From assembly GCA_024281825.1 (NCBI GenBank), contig JAMWZY010000013.1:1-64000 (forward strand): 64,000 nt of DNA, in the 5' to 3' direction. This document shows positions 53,761-64,000 of this stretch, piece by piece. Each line of letters opens with the position of its first letter. The first letter of the stretch is position 1. The notes under the pieces were generated by a model. It did no database searches and had not been told where the DNA came from. It saw only the letters and a program-made list of their open reading frames with translations. This DNA is from Nitrosomonas sp. (GTDB lineage Bacteria; Pseudomonadota; Gammaproteobacteria; Burkholderiales; Nitrosomonadaceae). The position numbers and the translations under genes were made by a program.

Positions 53761-54503
53761 GTGAATATAATATGTTAATGTTCTTTGAGGTATCGCGGAT
53801 TTCCTGCTTGATATTGAATCTTATCTGATTTTGCTAAAAATATATCGTAAATGTATATGTACCAATATCCAAATTATAGCGGGAGTTAACTGAGGGATAC
53901 GCAAAGCCCATCTGCTATCTTTTTCTCTATTCCCAATCTTCTTGAGGAAAATACCATTCATTTTCAGAATCATCTCATCTTTAATAAAAAAATTATTTAT
54001 GTTTGGGATGAAAAAAGGCAATCATTGTATTTTTTTATATACCAGATCTGGCTGTACTATAGTAGTTCAGAGCAATTCGAGATTGTGTACGTTAGCTAAT
54101 TCCAATAAAAGATAAGCCGAATTTTAGTTTTGCTGGCGAGGTGGCATGGTAATATTGATGTAGCTGACCGTAGCTGGGATAATGGATCAAATAAAAGCAA
54201 TATCTTTTGCTGCTTTAATTTCTGATTGATTGTTAAATTCAGGAACCCAGTTGGATTTTAAGCGAAAGGCAGTGGTTTAAGAGATTCATTGGCGCTACAG
54301 TTTGACGCAGCGGTTCATGTTTTGCTGTATTGGGTAGCGCTGCAATCTTTGTCGAAACAGTTGGCCGACTTATTAGTTTTTGATTGCAGATAATCCTGAA
54401 ATCTGGCTATTGTGGGGTAATGCCTAATCTGATCCCTCGCCCCGAGGGGCGAGGTGGCTGAGTGAAATGTTTAATTCAAAAATTCTAACTTCGTGTTTAG
54501 TTA
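53761..54503. other. AT-rich spacer with a perfect GC palindrome
   Basis: No supported gene; a 66-codon open frame at 53821-54021 on the minus strand has no known similarity and odd composition. The one clear structure is the inverted repeat at 54435-54454. Decayed mobile DNA is likely at the 53.6-53.8 kb side. Confidence 0.4.
54435..54454. repeat. Perfect 9-base GC-rich inverted repeat
   Basis: CCTCGCCCC-GA-GGGGCGAGG stands out in AT-rich surroundings. It lies about 50 bases past the stop of the small membrane-protein gene read on the minus strand and could end its transcript, although no U-run follows. Confidence 0.5.
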
Positions 54504-54617
54504 TTACGAAAAGTAGAGCGATATAATGATCAATGCGACTGCCACCACACCTATAACGCTCATATTGATACCAAGCTTTTTAAATGTTTCAACGTCTTCT
54601 ACCTCTAGCATATCCAT
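54504..54617 (-). CDS. Small single-pass membrane protein (37 residues)
   Basis: This 37-residue frame has an acidic N-terminus (MDMLEVEDVETF) and one hydrophobic helix (about 19-35, MSVIGVVAVALIIISLY). A GGAG ribosome binding site lies seven bases before the ATG, and a perfect FNR-type box is 64-77 bases upstream, so it is probably a real, oxygen-regulated microprotein of the inner membrane. I do not recognise a family. It may tune a membrane complex, as many such proteins do. Confidence 0.65.
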   Translation of the reverse strand: MDMLEVEDVETFKKLGINMSVIGVVAVALIIISLYFS

Positions 54618-54680
54618 GATTATCTCCGACAGTTTGTAATGAATGAAATCGAATTTTCTGCCGGTTCATGGTTCTATTCA

Positions 54681-54694
54681 TTGATTAAGATCAA
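54681..54694. promoter_or_regulatory. Perfect FNR/ANR-type box
   Basis: TTGAT-TAAG-ATCAA matches the FNR consensus TTGAT-N4-ATCAA exactly. It faces the 37-residue membrane-protein gene (start 54617, minus strand). The spacing suits an activator site, although no good -10 was seen. Use by the cell's own FNR homologue is inference. Confidence 0.6.
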
Positions 54695-54981
54695 AAAAAG
54701 TGAAATTGAATCTGTAGTTTTGTCAGAAGGTGTGCTCCGGTTATTTCAAAATTCAATGTTTGCTTTACCCAAGCGATTCATTTATCGATACATTCAGAGG
54801 AAATTGTAGGATTTATTAAACTAAGATTTGTGACGCTGAGCCGATATTAGTGAGCCGGCGTATATTTCCACGATCATTGCTGAGATTATTCAGATTTATT
54901 CTTCGATACCTCGGATTATTGATCAGACTGAGTATTAATTAAGTTTATTCAGCCTGATCAAGGTCGGAAATATTGGTGTGA
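54695..54981. other. Intergenic region, nothing further recognised
   Basis: AT-rich spacer between the FNR box and the stop of the coiled-coil gene. No ORF with a ribosome binding site and no RNA gene is apparent. Confidence 0.4.
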
Positions 54982-55272
54982 TTATTCAGGTGGAAAATGT
55001 TTTTTTGCTTTCTCAAAAGCTTGCTGCATAGATTTTAGAGATTGACCGAGTCCGTCGCGGATATCATCCCAGGCATTTTCCGAGCTGTCTTCAAATTTTT
55101 CCCACTTTTCTTTTGCCTGAGACAATTCCCCTTCAAGTTCTTCAAGATAAGGTTTAATTTTATCTTGTGCTTCTTTGGCACCTAAATGCATTTGTAATTT
55201 GACTTCATCAACAAGTGACTCCAAATTTGATAGTTCAGTTTGCAACTGTTCCTTTACTGTTTTTTCGCTCAT
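54982..55272 (-). CDS. Small coiled-coil stress-response-like protein
   Basis: The 96-residue protein is almost wholly predicted amphipathic coiled coil (VKEQLQTELSNLESLVDEVK, then LEELEGELSQAKEKWEKF). It is highly charged and has no signal or membrane segment. A GGAGAA ribosome binding site precedes the ATG. It resembles the sll1863-type stress-response family seen in many proteobacteria, but this is by pattern only. It lies next to the DUF2934 gene, which is divergent. Confidence 0.75.
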   Translation of the reverse strand: MSEKTVKEQLQTELSNLESLVDEVKLQMHLGAKEAQDKIKPYLEELEGELSQAKEKWEKFEDSSENAWDDIRDGLGQSLKSMQQAFEKAKKHFPPE

Positions 55273-55567
55273 TTTGTTTTCTCCTTATTAAATCACATGA
55301 ATCGAAATTAGAAGAGCTTGATCCAATTCCAAGAGTGTGCTGAAAGTATAGTCGAACAATAATTTCTGGTTCAATAAAAATTTCTATCTGTATGGGAAGT
55401 TTGAGAAGGTGAATTGACAGGATTTAGAATAATATATATAAGAGCATATTAAGTGGTCTTGTTACCGCTTGTTAGCTTTCATTTTGCGATAATTACGTGT
55501 ATATCAGGTAATCTGTGCTATTGGTTTACCTTTACTTTATTCCAGAATAAAGAGGAGATTGATTGCA

Positions 55568-55789
55568 ATGCAAACTAAAACAAGTAAATCAGTTAATAAG
55601 TTGTCAGCAGTTAACGAAAATTCACAAGAAATTGACCGGCAAGAAAAAATTGCAGTCCTAGCTTATGAGAAAGCTGAAAAACGTGGCTTTATAGGCAACG
55701 AAGCTGACACTGTGCAGGACTGGCTTGAAGCTGAAAAGGAAATAGATAGTTATGATGTTCCAGCTGCAAAGCCAGGCAATTTCGCCTGA
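55568..55789 (+). CDS. DUF2934 small protein
   Basis: The 73-residue protein ends with a DUF2934-like helical domain (about 25-63): IAVLAYEKAEKRGFIGNEAD, then QDWLEAEKEID. Its function is unknown. The ATG at 55568 is chosen over TTG 55559 because AGGAG at 55552-55556 gives better spacing. It is divergent from the coiled-coil gene and followed by an unassigned stretch before pilR, which is on the other strand. Confidence 0.75.
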   Translation: MQTKTSKSVNKLSAVNENSQEIDRQEKIAVLAYEKAEKRGFIGNEADTVQDWLEAEKEIDSYDVPAAKPGNFA

Positions 55790-56057
55790 AGTTGATGGGA
55801 ATGATTTCTCCACTCTTCAGGATTGGAGAAATTAATCGTTGTGATTTTGCGTTTATTTCTTGTATGACTTTAAGCATACCCGAGCCAAAATGGATTTTTT
55901 CTGTGAAACTTTTCTCATTTCTGGTGCGGGGGGTTGAGAATAATAAATCAAATTACATTAAAGCACGGTATCAACATTCACTGCATTTAGATTCATTCAA
56001 AAAATTCCCTTATGAAATCATATTGACATTATTAATGTCACAAATCCGGGAATACTC

Positions 56058-57467
56058 TTAGGTTTGCTCATTCAATCCCAATCTTTCCATTCGATAACGC
56101 AGCGACCTGACGGTAATGCCGAGCGTTTTTGCTGCTTTGGTACGATTGTAACGGTTCAGGTTGAGCGCTTTGACGATGGAATCCTTTTCCAATCTGTCGA
56201 GAAAATCCTGTAATGGCAATCCTTGATCCTGAGTAACATCAGAAGAGGGAGTGGCGTCTTGCAGAGATTCCTGAGCTGGTAATTGCAATTCTTCCTTGCC
56301 GATCGGAATATCAGGACACAGTGCTAAAGTGCGTTCAAGAATGTTCTCAAGTTCACGGACATTGCCTGGATAGTCGTAGTTGATCAGCATCGTCAGTGCA
56401 TCTTTTTTGAGTACACAAACAGGCCGACCTGCTTCAAGGCACAGTCTACGAAGAATGTTTTCTGCAATCAGTGGAATATCCTCTCGCATTTCGCGCAGTG
56501 CAGGCATGTTCAATTCGATTACATTCAAACGATAGTATAAATCCTGTCTGAACAGTCCAGATTCGACACAATAGCTGAGTTTCTTGTGCGTCGCGCTGAT
56601 GATGCGCACATCGATATTTTTTTCCTGAGTTTCGCCGATTCGACGGACTCGTTTCTCTTGAATGACTCGCAGCAGTTTAACCTGCATGGTCAAGGGGAGA
56701 TCAGCGACTTCATCAAGAAATAAGGTGCCGCCATTTGCAAATAGAAAAAAACCATCATGATCTTTTTCAGCCCCGGTGAAGGCGCCTTTTTTATACCCAA
56801 AGAATTCACTTTCCATGAGATTCTCGGGAATCGCGCCGCAATTGACTGCGATAAATGCCTGTTTGTGACGAGCGCTTTTTTCATGAATCATGCGTGCCGC
56901 CAGTTCCTTGCCGCTGCCAGATTCGCCACTGATATAAACAGAAGCTTGGCTACGAGAAAGTTTGTCAATCGTGGCCTGTAACTGGCGCATGGGTGGTGAT
57001 ACGCCCAATAATGTCCGTTGGGTAGATTGAGTTTGTGAAGGAGGTTCGGTTTGTAGCGACGGCAAGTTGAGTGCGGATTTAACCAGATCCCGTAATTGCT
57101 TTAGTGCAACAGGTTTCGGCAAGTAGTCAAAAGCGCCTGCTTTGAGTGCGGCAACAGCATTTTCTGTAGTCCCGTAAGCGGTAATGATGGCAACCGGTAA
57201 GTCTGGGCAATGCTCAGATATGTGGTTGACCAATTCCAGTCCTTCTCCGTCCGGCAATCGCATGTCAGTGAAGCAGAGTTGAAATTTATGGGACTGCAAT
57301 AACGTTTTGGCTTCGCTGATATTGGTGGCACTGAATACTTCCATTCCCATGCGAGCCAACGTCAATTCAAGTAACTCGATGATATCTGGCTCGTCATCCA
57401 CAATGAGTATCGTCGGGGATGAACTACTGCGCGACCCATGGAGGATACGTTCTTTATTCATAGACAT
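56058..57467 (-). CDS. pilR: Sigma-54 response regulator, PilR/NtrC type
   Basis: The 469-residue protein has a receiver domain (about 18-135; TILIVDDEPD and the phospho-accepting Asp in LCFTDMRLPDG). An AAA+ sigma-54 activator domain (about 170-400) follows, with Walker A GESGSGKE, the GAFTGA loop and a Walker B FLDEVADL. The C-terminus is a Fis-type helix-turn-helix (NRTKAAKTLGITVRSLRYRM). It activates sigma-54 promoters when phosphorylated by the histidine kinase encoded upstream. Type IV pilin regulation (PilR) is inferred from the pairing and neighbourhood. The start may be ATG 57467 or 57461; the former overlaps the kinase stop by ten bases. Confidence 0.88.
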   Translation of the reverse strand: MSMNKERILHGSRSSSSPTILIVDDEPDIIELLELTLARMGMEVFSATNISEAKTLLQSHKFQLCFTDMRLPDGEGLELVNHISEHCPDLPVAIITAYGTTENAVAALKAGAFDYLPKPVALKQLRDLVKSALNLPSLQTEPPSQTQSTQRTLLGVSPPMRQLQATIDKLSRSQASVYISGESGSGKELAARMIHEKSARHKQAFIAVNCGAIPENLMESEFFGYKKGAFTGAEKDHDGFFLFANGGTLFLDEVADLPLTMQVKLLRVIQEKRVRRIGETQEKNIDVRIISATHKKLSYCVESGLFRQDLYYRLNVIELNMPALREMREDIPLIAENILRRLCLEAGRPVCVLKKDALTMLINYDYPGNVRELENILERTLALCPDIPIGKEELQLPAQESLQDATPSSDVTQDQGLPLQDFLDRLEKDSIVKALNLNRYNRTKAAKTLGITVRSLRYRMERLGLNEQT

Positions 57468-59107
57468 GATTGATTACTGGTGCAGATGATCCGAAAGTGT
57501 CCACCGGATGATCCGGCAATGTAGTCCAATGAAGCCTGATTGGCTTCACATAATTCCCGTGCAATGTATAACCCCAATCCCGTGCCATTCGGCGCAGTGG
57601 TAAAGAAGGGTTCGAATAGTTGTTTGATCTGATTCGCTTTTACGCCAGTTCCATCATCCATAAAATCCATCACAATATTATGCTCATTAGTGGGCGCGGT
57701 AGTTATTTCAAATTGAATGCTGCTGGATTGTTTGTGGCAGTGTCGCCATGCGTTGCGGCATAAGTTCCATAGGATTTGATTCAAATGATCCCGGTCGAAA
57801 TGAACCAGTAGATTTTTAGGGGAGGTAATTACGAACACCTCGTTGTCAATATTTTCGGTATGACAGAAGCCCTCAAGGAATTTATGAAGGAATTCCGAGA
57901 TGTCGATGGGTTCTGGTTTGGAAATGTTGCGGCGATTAAGCTGTAGCACGTTGTTCACGATTTTATTCAAACGCAATGCATTATCACAAATGATGCGTAC
58001 TAAACGCGTATCGGCGTTGTTTTCAAATTGTTCTTCTTGCAGCAATTCGGCGGCATGATTGATGGCAGAAAGTGGATTGCGAATCTCATGCGCAATATTG
58101 GCGGTTAAACGGCCCAGCCCTGCAAGTTTCAGTTGCTCTAGCTGTGCTTGGGTACGTCCCATATCCTCAAGAAAAATGACGCATCCGTTGCGTAAATTTG
58201 ATTGTATGGCGAGGAATCGAATTTTTACCAACGCGTTGCTGTAGTTCAATCGCAGCGGCTCGGAGCTGGGCGTGATCTCAGTTTGCCAATTGGCTAATCT
58301 ACTGGCAATTTCTGGGATTTGATCGGAGAGTTTCAGTGGTGCTGCGACAGAAGAGGCAGCTACCAAATTGAGCAATTTTTCCGCATAGGTATTGTATTGC
58401 CGAATTAGGCCTTCTTTATCAATGACAAGAATACCTTCCTGTAAATCTTGAATAACGAATTGATTGATTTCAGCCATGTTCGCGAGATCAATGCCGCGTT
58501 CTTGCGCGAGCTGCTCGTTCATCATGGATCGTTTGACTAACTGATGTGCTAGCCAAGCTATGGCGAAGTATGCAATGCACAGCACACCTGCCTGGGAGTA
58601 TTGCGCAGCATAGGAGTGAACCGTAAGAACAGAATAGGTTTCTTGCAGTAATAGACTAATGGTTGCAAGAGCCGCGAGAAACAATCCTATCCGGCCTTGA
58701 CTAATCAGTCCCGAAACGGCAAGGGATATCAGCAGCAAGCTTCCAAGACCGCTTTGCAATCCCCCGCTGGCATAGAGTAGGGTCGAGAAAAACGCAATGT
58801 CGCCAATGATCTGAAGGATCAAGTGGCAATTGAAATTGCAATACCGGAACCTGATAAATAAGAGGGTAATGCCACTGAAGAGCAGGTAACCCATGCAAGT
58901 ATAGATAAATAAGGCGTAATGCTGTGATCCAAATCCAGGCAGATGGAATTTCCAGGTTACGATCAACAATAAGGTGCCAATGATTAGTCGATAGCTGTTG
59001 AAATAAATGAGCGGTCGCCAGTTTTGATCGACTGAGTTTGAGTCCAGCGTCGCAAGGCTTGGCGCTCTATCTGAAAGACGGTCTGTCTGGGATGTAAGGC
59101 TTGTCAC
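57458..59107 (-). CDS. pilS: Sensor histidine kinase, PilS type
   Basis: The 549-residue protein has about six transmembrane helices in its first 190 residues. A PAS-like linker (about 205-310), a HisKA domain with HEIRNPLSAINHAAEL (His phosphorylation site) and a HATPase_c domain (LNQILWNLCRNAWRHC, DDGTGVKANQ, GTGLGLYIA) follow. It is expected to phosphorylate the PilR-type regulator with which it overlaps. The multi-pass membrane sensor and PAS layout is that of PilS. The signal sensed is unknown. Confidence 0.88.
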   Translation of the reverse strand: MTSLTSQTDRLSDRAPSLATLDSNSVDQNWRPLIYFNSYRLIIGTLLLIVTWKFHLPGFGSQHYALFIYTCMGYLLFSGITLLFIRFRYCNFNCHLILQIIGDIAFFSTLLYASGGLQSGLGSLLLISLAVSGLISQGRIGLFLAALATISLLLQETYSVLTVHSYAAQYSQAGVLCIAYFAIAWLAHQLVKRSMMNEQLAQERGIDLANMAEINQFVIQDLQEGILVIDKEGLIRQYNTYAEKLLNLVAASSVAAPLKLSDQIPEIASRLANWQTEITPSSEPLRLNYSNALVKIRFLAIQSNLRNGCVIFLEDMGRTQAQLEQLKLAGLGRLTANIAHEIRNPLSAINHAAELLQEEQFENNADTRLVRIICDNALRLNKIVNNVLQLNRRNISKPEPIDISEFLHKFLEGFCHTENIDNEVFVITSPKNLLVHFDRDHLNQILWNLCRNAWRHCHKQSSSIQFEITTAPTNEHNIVMDFMDDGTGVKANQIKQLFEPFFTTAPNGTGLGLYIARELCEANQASLDYIAGSSGGHFRIICTSNQSCL

Positions 59108-59116
59108 AATAGTGAA

Positions 59117-59347
59117 TTACGGCGAGGAATCGGAGTGTTGTTGATAATGTTCATGGCAGCAAAAATATTGATTACGATGATTGCTGATGGCCTCACTTTT
59201 GGGGAGATGGATATTGCATTGGCTACAAATTACCATATCTTCTATCGGCTTTGAGGGCGTTGAAGTGGGGTCTCGCCCCGATCTAAAGCCCTTGACAATC
59301 CAATAAATTAGTAGCGCTAATAAAATATAAAAAATTAATTTGCTCAT
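59117..59347 (-). CDS. PP0621-family small membrane protein
   Basis: The 76-residue protein has one N-terminal hydrophobic helix (LIFYILLALLIYWIVKGF) and a C-terminal zinc-ribbon-like part with MVICSQCNIHLP and a CCHEH, the layout of the PP0621 family. It lies nine bases ahead of pilS on the same strand, the usual neighbour of pilS in beta- and gammaproteobacteria. The exact function is unknown. Confidence 0.82.
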   Translation of the reverse strand: MSKLIFYILLALLIYWIVKGFRSGRDPTSTPSKPIEDMVICSQCNIHLPKSEAISNHRNQYFCCHEHYQQHSDSSP

Positions 59348-59670
59348 GATGATTTACTGTTCCGTATGGCATAGGATTATGTTCCCTGAGTATGTTGATA
59401 ACCAAGGAGCATAGCAAACATTGAATTAAGCGAAATGTAGAATAAACGGGATTTACCCCGTCTTTAATAGACGAATGCCCGCGTCAGATTCATCAGGATT
59501 CTAAATAAACACGCGATTGAAGTACATCCTTAGAGAGGGGGGCATCACAGAGATTGGAATAAGCAAAACAATATCTTGTTTTTGAATTGAAATCTAACGT
59601 GAGTGTGATGTAAACAAGATTGAGCGGACAACACCAGATCAAACAAATGACCGGTGAATTCATGCATTGT
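59348..59670. other. Intergenic region with a weak hairpin
   Basis: A spacer of over 300 bases between the PP0621-type gene and the ispB stop, both on the minus strand. A short GC stem (ACGGG at 59446-59450 and CCCGT at 59457-59461) could end the ispB transcript, but its stem is only about five bases. No other feature was seen. Confidence 0.45.
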
Positions 59671-60639
59671 TCAATGGTTGCGCGTAACCGCGAATTTGGC
59701 CAATTGAAAAAGACATTTTTTATTCTCCGATTCGGGCAATGATTCAATTGCAGCAATGGCCGCGGCAATTTCGGCTTCGGCGCATTGCTTGGCATACTCC
59801 AAAGCCGTGGTTTGCTGGATGACATTGAGAACCGGCTGGAAACCATCTTTTCCACCATCTTCAATGGCTTTGCGGATGATGGCTGCCTGTTCCGCAGTGC
59901 CGACTTGCATTGCATGGATAAGTGGCAAAGTCGGTTTACCTTCGGCCAAGTCATCGCCCAAATTTTTGCCGATGTCCTGATTATTTCCAGAGTAATCGAG
60001 CATGTCATCAATGAGCTGAAATGCTGTTCCAAGATGCATTCCGTATGCAGCCATCGCTTCTTCATCTTCAGCGGATGCATGACCTAAAATTGCACCTAGT
60101 CTGCTGGCCGCTTCGAATAATTTTGCAGTTTTAAAGCGGATGACTTGCAGATAATTTTCTTCAGTGACGTGAGGATCGCGGCAATTGAGCAATTGCAAAA
60201 CTTCACCTTCGGCGATCGTGTTGGTAGCATCGGCCAATACTTGCATGACACGCATGTTGCCGACTTCGACCATCATTTGGAACGCCCGGGAATAGAGAAA
60301 ATCCCCTACCAGAACACTGGCGGCATTACCAAACAACGCATTGGCTGTTTCTTTGTTGCGTCTCAGCTCAGATTCATCGACAACATCATCGTGTAATAAG
60401 GTAGCGGTGTGTATGAATTCGATCACTGCAGCTAGGTTGTAGTGGAATTTCTCTCTGTATCCAAATGCGCCTGCTGATAAAATTACCATTGCGGGGCGTA
60501 ACCGTTTTCCTCCACTATTGATGATATATTCGCTGACTTGACGGATTAATAAAACCTGAGAATGCAGTTTTTCACGAATCACATCATCTACAATGCTCAT
60601 ATCCTGAGCAATAAAACTTCTAATATTTTCGATTGACAC
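59671..60639 (-). CDS. ispB: Octaprenyl diphosphate synthase IspB
   Basis: The 322-residue trans-polyprenyl diphosphate synthase makes the side chain of ubiquinone. The two Asp-rich motifs are seen: HDDVVDESELRR and LIDDMLDYSG. The rest has the usual all-helical pattern (GGKRLRPAMVILS near the start). It is divergent from rplU, the normal arrangement in many proteobacteria. No anomalies. Confidence 0.95.
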   Translation of the reverse strand: MSIENIRSFIAQDMSIVDDVIREKLHSQVLLIRQVSEYIINSGGKRLRPAMVILSAGAFGYREKFHYNLAAVIEFIHTATLLHDDVVDESELRRNKETANALFGNAASVLVGDFLYSRAFQMMVEVGNMRVMQVLADATNTIAEGEVLQLLNCRDPHVTEENYLQVIRFKTAKLFEAASRLGAILGHASAEDEEAMAAYGMHLGTAFQLIDDMLDYSGNNQDIGKNLGDDLAEGKPTLPLIHAMQVGTAEQAAIIRKAIEDGGKDGFQPVLNVIQQTTALEYAKQCAEAEIAAAIAAIESLPESENKKCLFQLAKFAVTRNH

Positions 60640-60752
60640 AACGTTACCTTAAAGAAAACGCTATGTTAGGAATGACAACAGTGAGTGTCAAGCACAAAGA
60701 TAATTTGAGTGGAATGAGCTAATTTTTCTACCACCCTCAAGGGTTATTTATG

Positions 60753-60758
60753 TATAAT
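60753..60758 (+). promoter_or_regulatory. Probable -10 element for rplU
   Basis: A perfect TATAAT lies 35 bases before the rplU start, in the spacer between the divergent ispB and rplU genes. The -35 is weak. Ribosomal protein operons often start here. Confidence 0.55.
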
Positions 60759-60793
60759 TCGCGGTTCTGTAAAAGGGAAGTATGGAGTCAATT

Positions 60794-61105
60794 ATGTATG
60801 CGGTCATAAAAACCGGCGGTAAGCAGTATCGGATTCAAGTTGGTGAAAAGTTAAAGATCGAACAACTTAAAGCTGAAAATGGCAGTGAGCTTGTTATCGA
60901 TCAGGTACTGATGGTTGCTGATGGCGATAAAATATCAATGGGAACCCCGCTTGTGAGCGGTGCAAAAGTGAATGCAACGGTATTAGGGCAGGGGCGGCAC
61001 GATAAAATCCGTATTTTCAAAATGCGCCGCCGCAAACATTATCAAAAACATCAGGGTCACCGGCAGAATTATACTGAAATACAAATTACCGGCATTTCAG
61101 CTTAA
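60794..61105 (+). CDS. rplU: 50S ribosomal protein L21
   Basis: The 103-residue protein starts [17 protein letters not shown] and ends with the [13 protein letters not shown] and EIQITGI segments, full-length L21. ATG 60794 is preferred to ATG 60782: GGAG lies six bases before it and the family starts there. It is co-transcribed with rpmA (13-base gap). Confidence 0.97.
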   Translation: MYAVIKTGGKQYRIQVGEKLKIEQLKAENGSELVIDQVLMVADGDKISMGTPLVSGAKVNATVLGQGRHDKIRIFKMRRRKHYQKHQGHRQNYTEIQITGISA

Positions 61106-61118
61106 GGAGTATTGCTAA

Positions 61119-61376
61119 ATGGCACATAAAAAAGCAGGGGGAAGTTCCCGGAATGGGCGCGATTCACATTCAAAACGTCTCGGTGTGAAACGATATGGAG
61201 GCGAATTGATTTCAGCTGGATCAATCATTATCAGACAACGGGGTACCCAGGTTCATCCTGGAGAGAATGTTGGTATTGGTAAAGATCACACATTATTTGC
61301 CAAGATTACTGGAAAAGTGAGCTTTGGCATCAGGGGTGCATTAAAACGTAAAGTGGTCGATGTGATCCCGGCATAA
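61119..61376 (+). CDS. rpmA: 50S ribosomal protein L27
   Basis: The 85-residue protein starts [16 protein letters not shown] and contains the conserved [15 protein letters not shown] segment, typical full-length L27. It follows rplU in the same operon and is ended by a hairpin terminator. Confidence 0.97.
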   Translation: MAHKKAGGSSRNGRDSHSKRLGVKRYGGELISAGSIIIRQRGTQVHPGENVGIGKDHTLFAKITGKVSFGIRGALKRKVVDVIPA

Positions 61377-61399
61377 AGATACCGATTCATATCTTTCAG

Positions 61400-61430
61400 A
61401 AGCCCTATCTAATATGATGGGGCTTTTTTG
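61400..61430 (+). terminator. Intrinsic terminator after rpmA
   Basis: AAGCCC at 61400-61405 pairs with GGGCTT at 61420-61425, followed by a run of T. It lies about 25 bases after the L27 stop and before obgE, whose own promoter must then lie just downstream. Confidence 0.75.
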
Positions 61431-61437
61431 TTTGTAG

Positions 61438-63641
<2,204 letters not shown>

Positions 63642-63678
63642 CTGCGTCAACAGTAGATGAATTTCATACACATGCAGC

Positions 63679-64000
63679 ATGGAAAATCCTGTGATCATTG
63701 AATCTGACAAAACGACACAACGGGTTGCGGCCATTGACTGGATGCGTGGCTTGGTTATGATTCTGATGGCACTGGATCATGCTTCATGGTTTTTCAACAA
63801 TCAGCGCATTTTCGCTGATTCAGTCTTGTTGTATGAGCCCGATACTCATTTTGCCGCCGGTCAATTTTTTACGCGCTGGATAACCCATATCTGCGCACCA
63901 ACATTTCTATTTCTTGCTGGGGTCTCGATCGCCATCAGCAATTTCCAGCGGCAGCAGCAGAGTGTGAGTGGCGATGTCATCGGACGTGAATTATTATTAC
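63679..64000 (+). CDS. DUF1624/heparan-alpha-glucosaminide acetyltransferase-like membrane protein (partial)
   Basis: The window ends inside this gene; 107 codons are visible. The N-terminus reads RVAAIDWMRGLVMILMALDH, the signature of the DUF1624 / acyltransferase-3-like membrane family, followed by hydrophobic helices such as HICAPTFLFLAGVSIAI. The ATG at 63679 is chosen because the family start follows closely. Substrate cannot be told. It is on the same strand as proB, 37 bases after its stop. Confidence 0.82.
   Translation, partial: MENPVIIESDKTTQRVAAIDWMRGLVMILMALDHASWFFNNQRIFADSVLLYEPDTHFAAGQFFTRWITHICAPTFLFLAGVSIAISNFQRQQQSVSGDVIGRELLL

Noticed and set aside
53821..54021. 66-codon minus-strand open frame in the AT-rich spacer
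   Set aside because: Composition is odd (Ile/Phe/Lys-rich by AT content), no ribosome binding site is convincing and no family is recognised.

Overview
The window looks like a chromosomal segment of an AT-leaning betaproteobacterium, most likely a Nitrosomonas-type ammonia oxidiser. This rests on the housekeeping order ispB / rplU-rpmA-obgE-proB, a PilS/PilR-type pair close by, and the general look of the proteins. The genus is inference, not proof.

Layout. 1-200 holds the decayed 3' end of an IS481-type insertion sequence. 408-1391 is a lone periplasmic TPR protein. 1954-3603 is an FHA domain / coiled coil / lytic transglycosylase gene cut in two by an in-frame TAA. 3826-12579 is a two-partner secretion pair: a TpsB outer-membrane transporter and a 2340-residue TpsA exoprotein with twelve FG-GAP-type repeats, YDG-type repeats and a C-terminal caspase-like protease domain. 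About 60 bp after it begins the first of the type VI secretion (T6SS) regulators.

12639-42597 is a complete T6SS island. The post-translational control module is tagH (FHA), a PP2C phosphatase, an OmpA-like protein, a PpkA-type Ser/Thr kinase and tagF. On the minus strand are tssM, tssL, tssK and tssJ. Divergently on the plus strand are tssA, tssB, tssC, hcp, tagJ, tssE, tssF, tssG, tssH (clpV) and vgrG. A cargo module follows: DUF6484, DUF2169 adaptor, a ketosynthase-like protein without the expected active-site Cys, a PAAR-like DUF4150 protein with a putative SHH-type nuclease tail, and a beta-propeller protein that may be its immunity factor. CRP-like palindromes lie upstream of tssA and tssB. 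Runs of 9-10 G/C sit in tssL, at the ketosynthase/effector junction and at the end of the propeller gene.

43500-48800 is a recombination hot spot: a vapBC remnant, an unrecognised ORF, decayed IS3 pieces, and an intact IS481 element (47096-48316) with inverted repeats and a 7-bp target duplication. Within it a c-di-GMP-I (GEMM) riboswitch precedes a secreted or membrane-anchored glycosidase-like gene.

48800-55800 is a loose group of stress or redox genes: a P-type ATPase, a ferric reductase-like flavoprotein, a DsrE-like protein, a 37-residue membrane protein behind a perfect FNR box, a coiled-coil protein and a DUF2934 protein. 56058-64000 returns to core genome: pilR, pilS, a PP0621-type protein, ispB, rplU, rpmA, obgE, proB and the start of a DUF1624-type membrane acyltransferase.

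The genes suggest contact-dependent interaction with other cells: a kinase/phosphatase/FHA-controlled T6SS with nuclease-like cargo, next to a large secreted adhesin-protease. Promoter, operator and toxin-function statements are inference from sequence alone.
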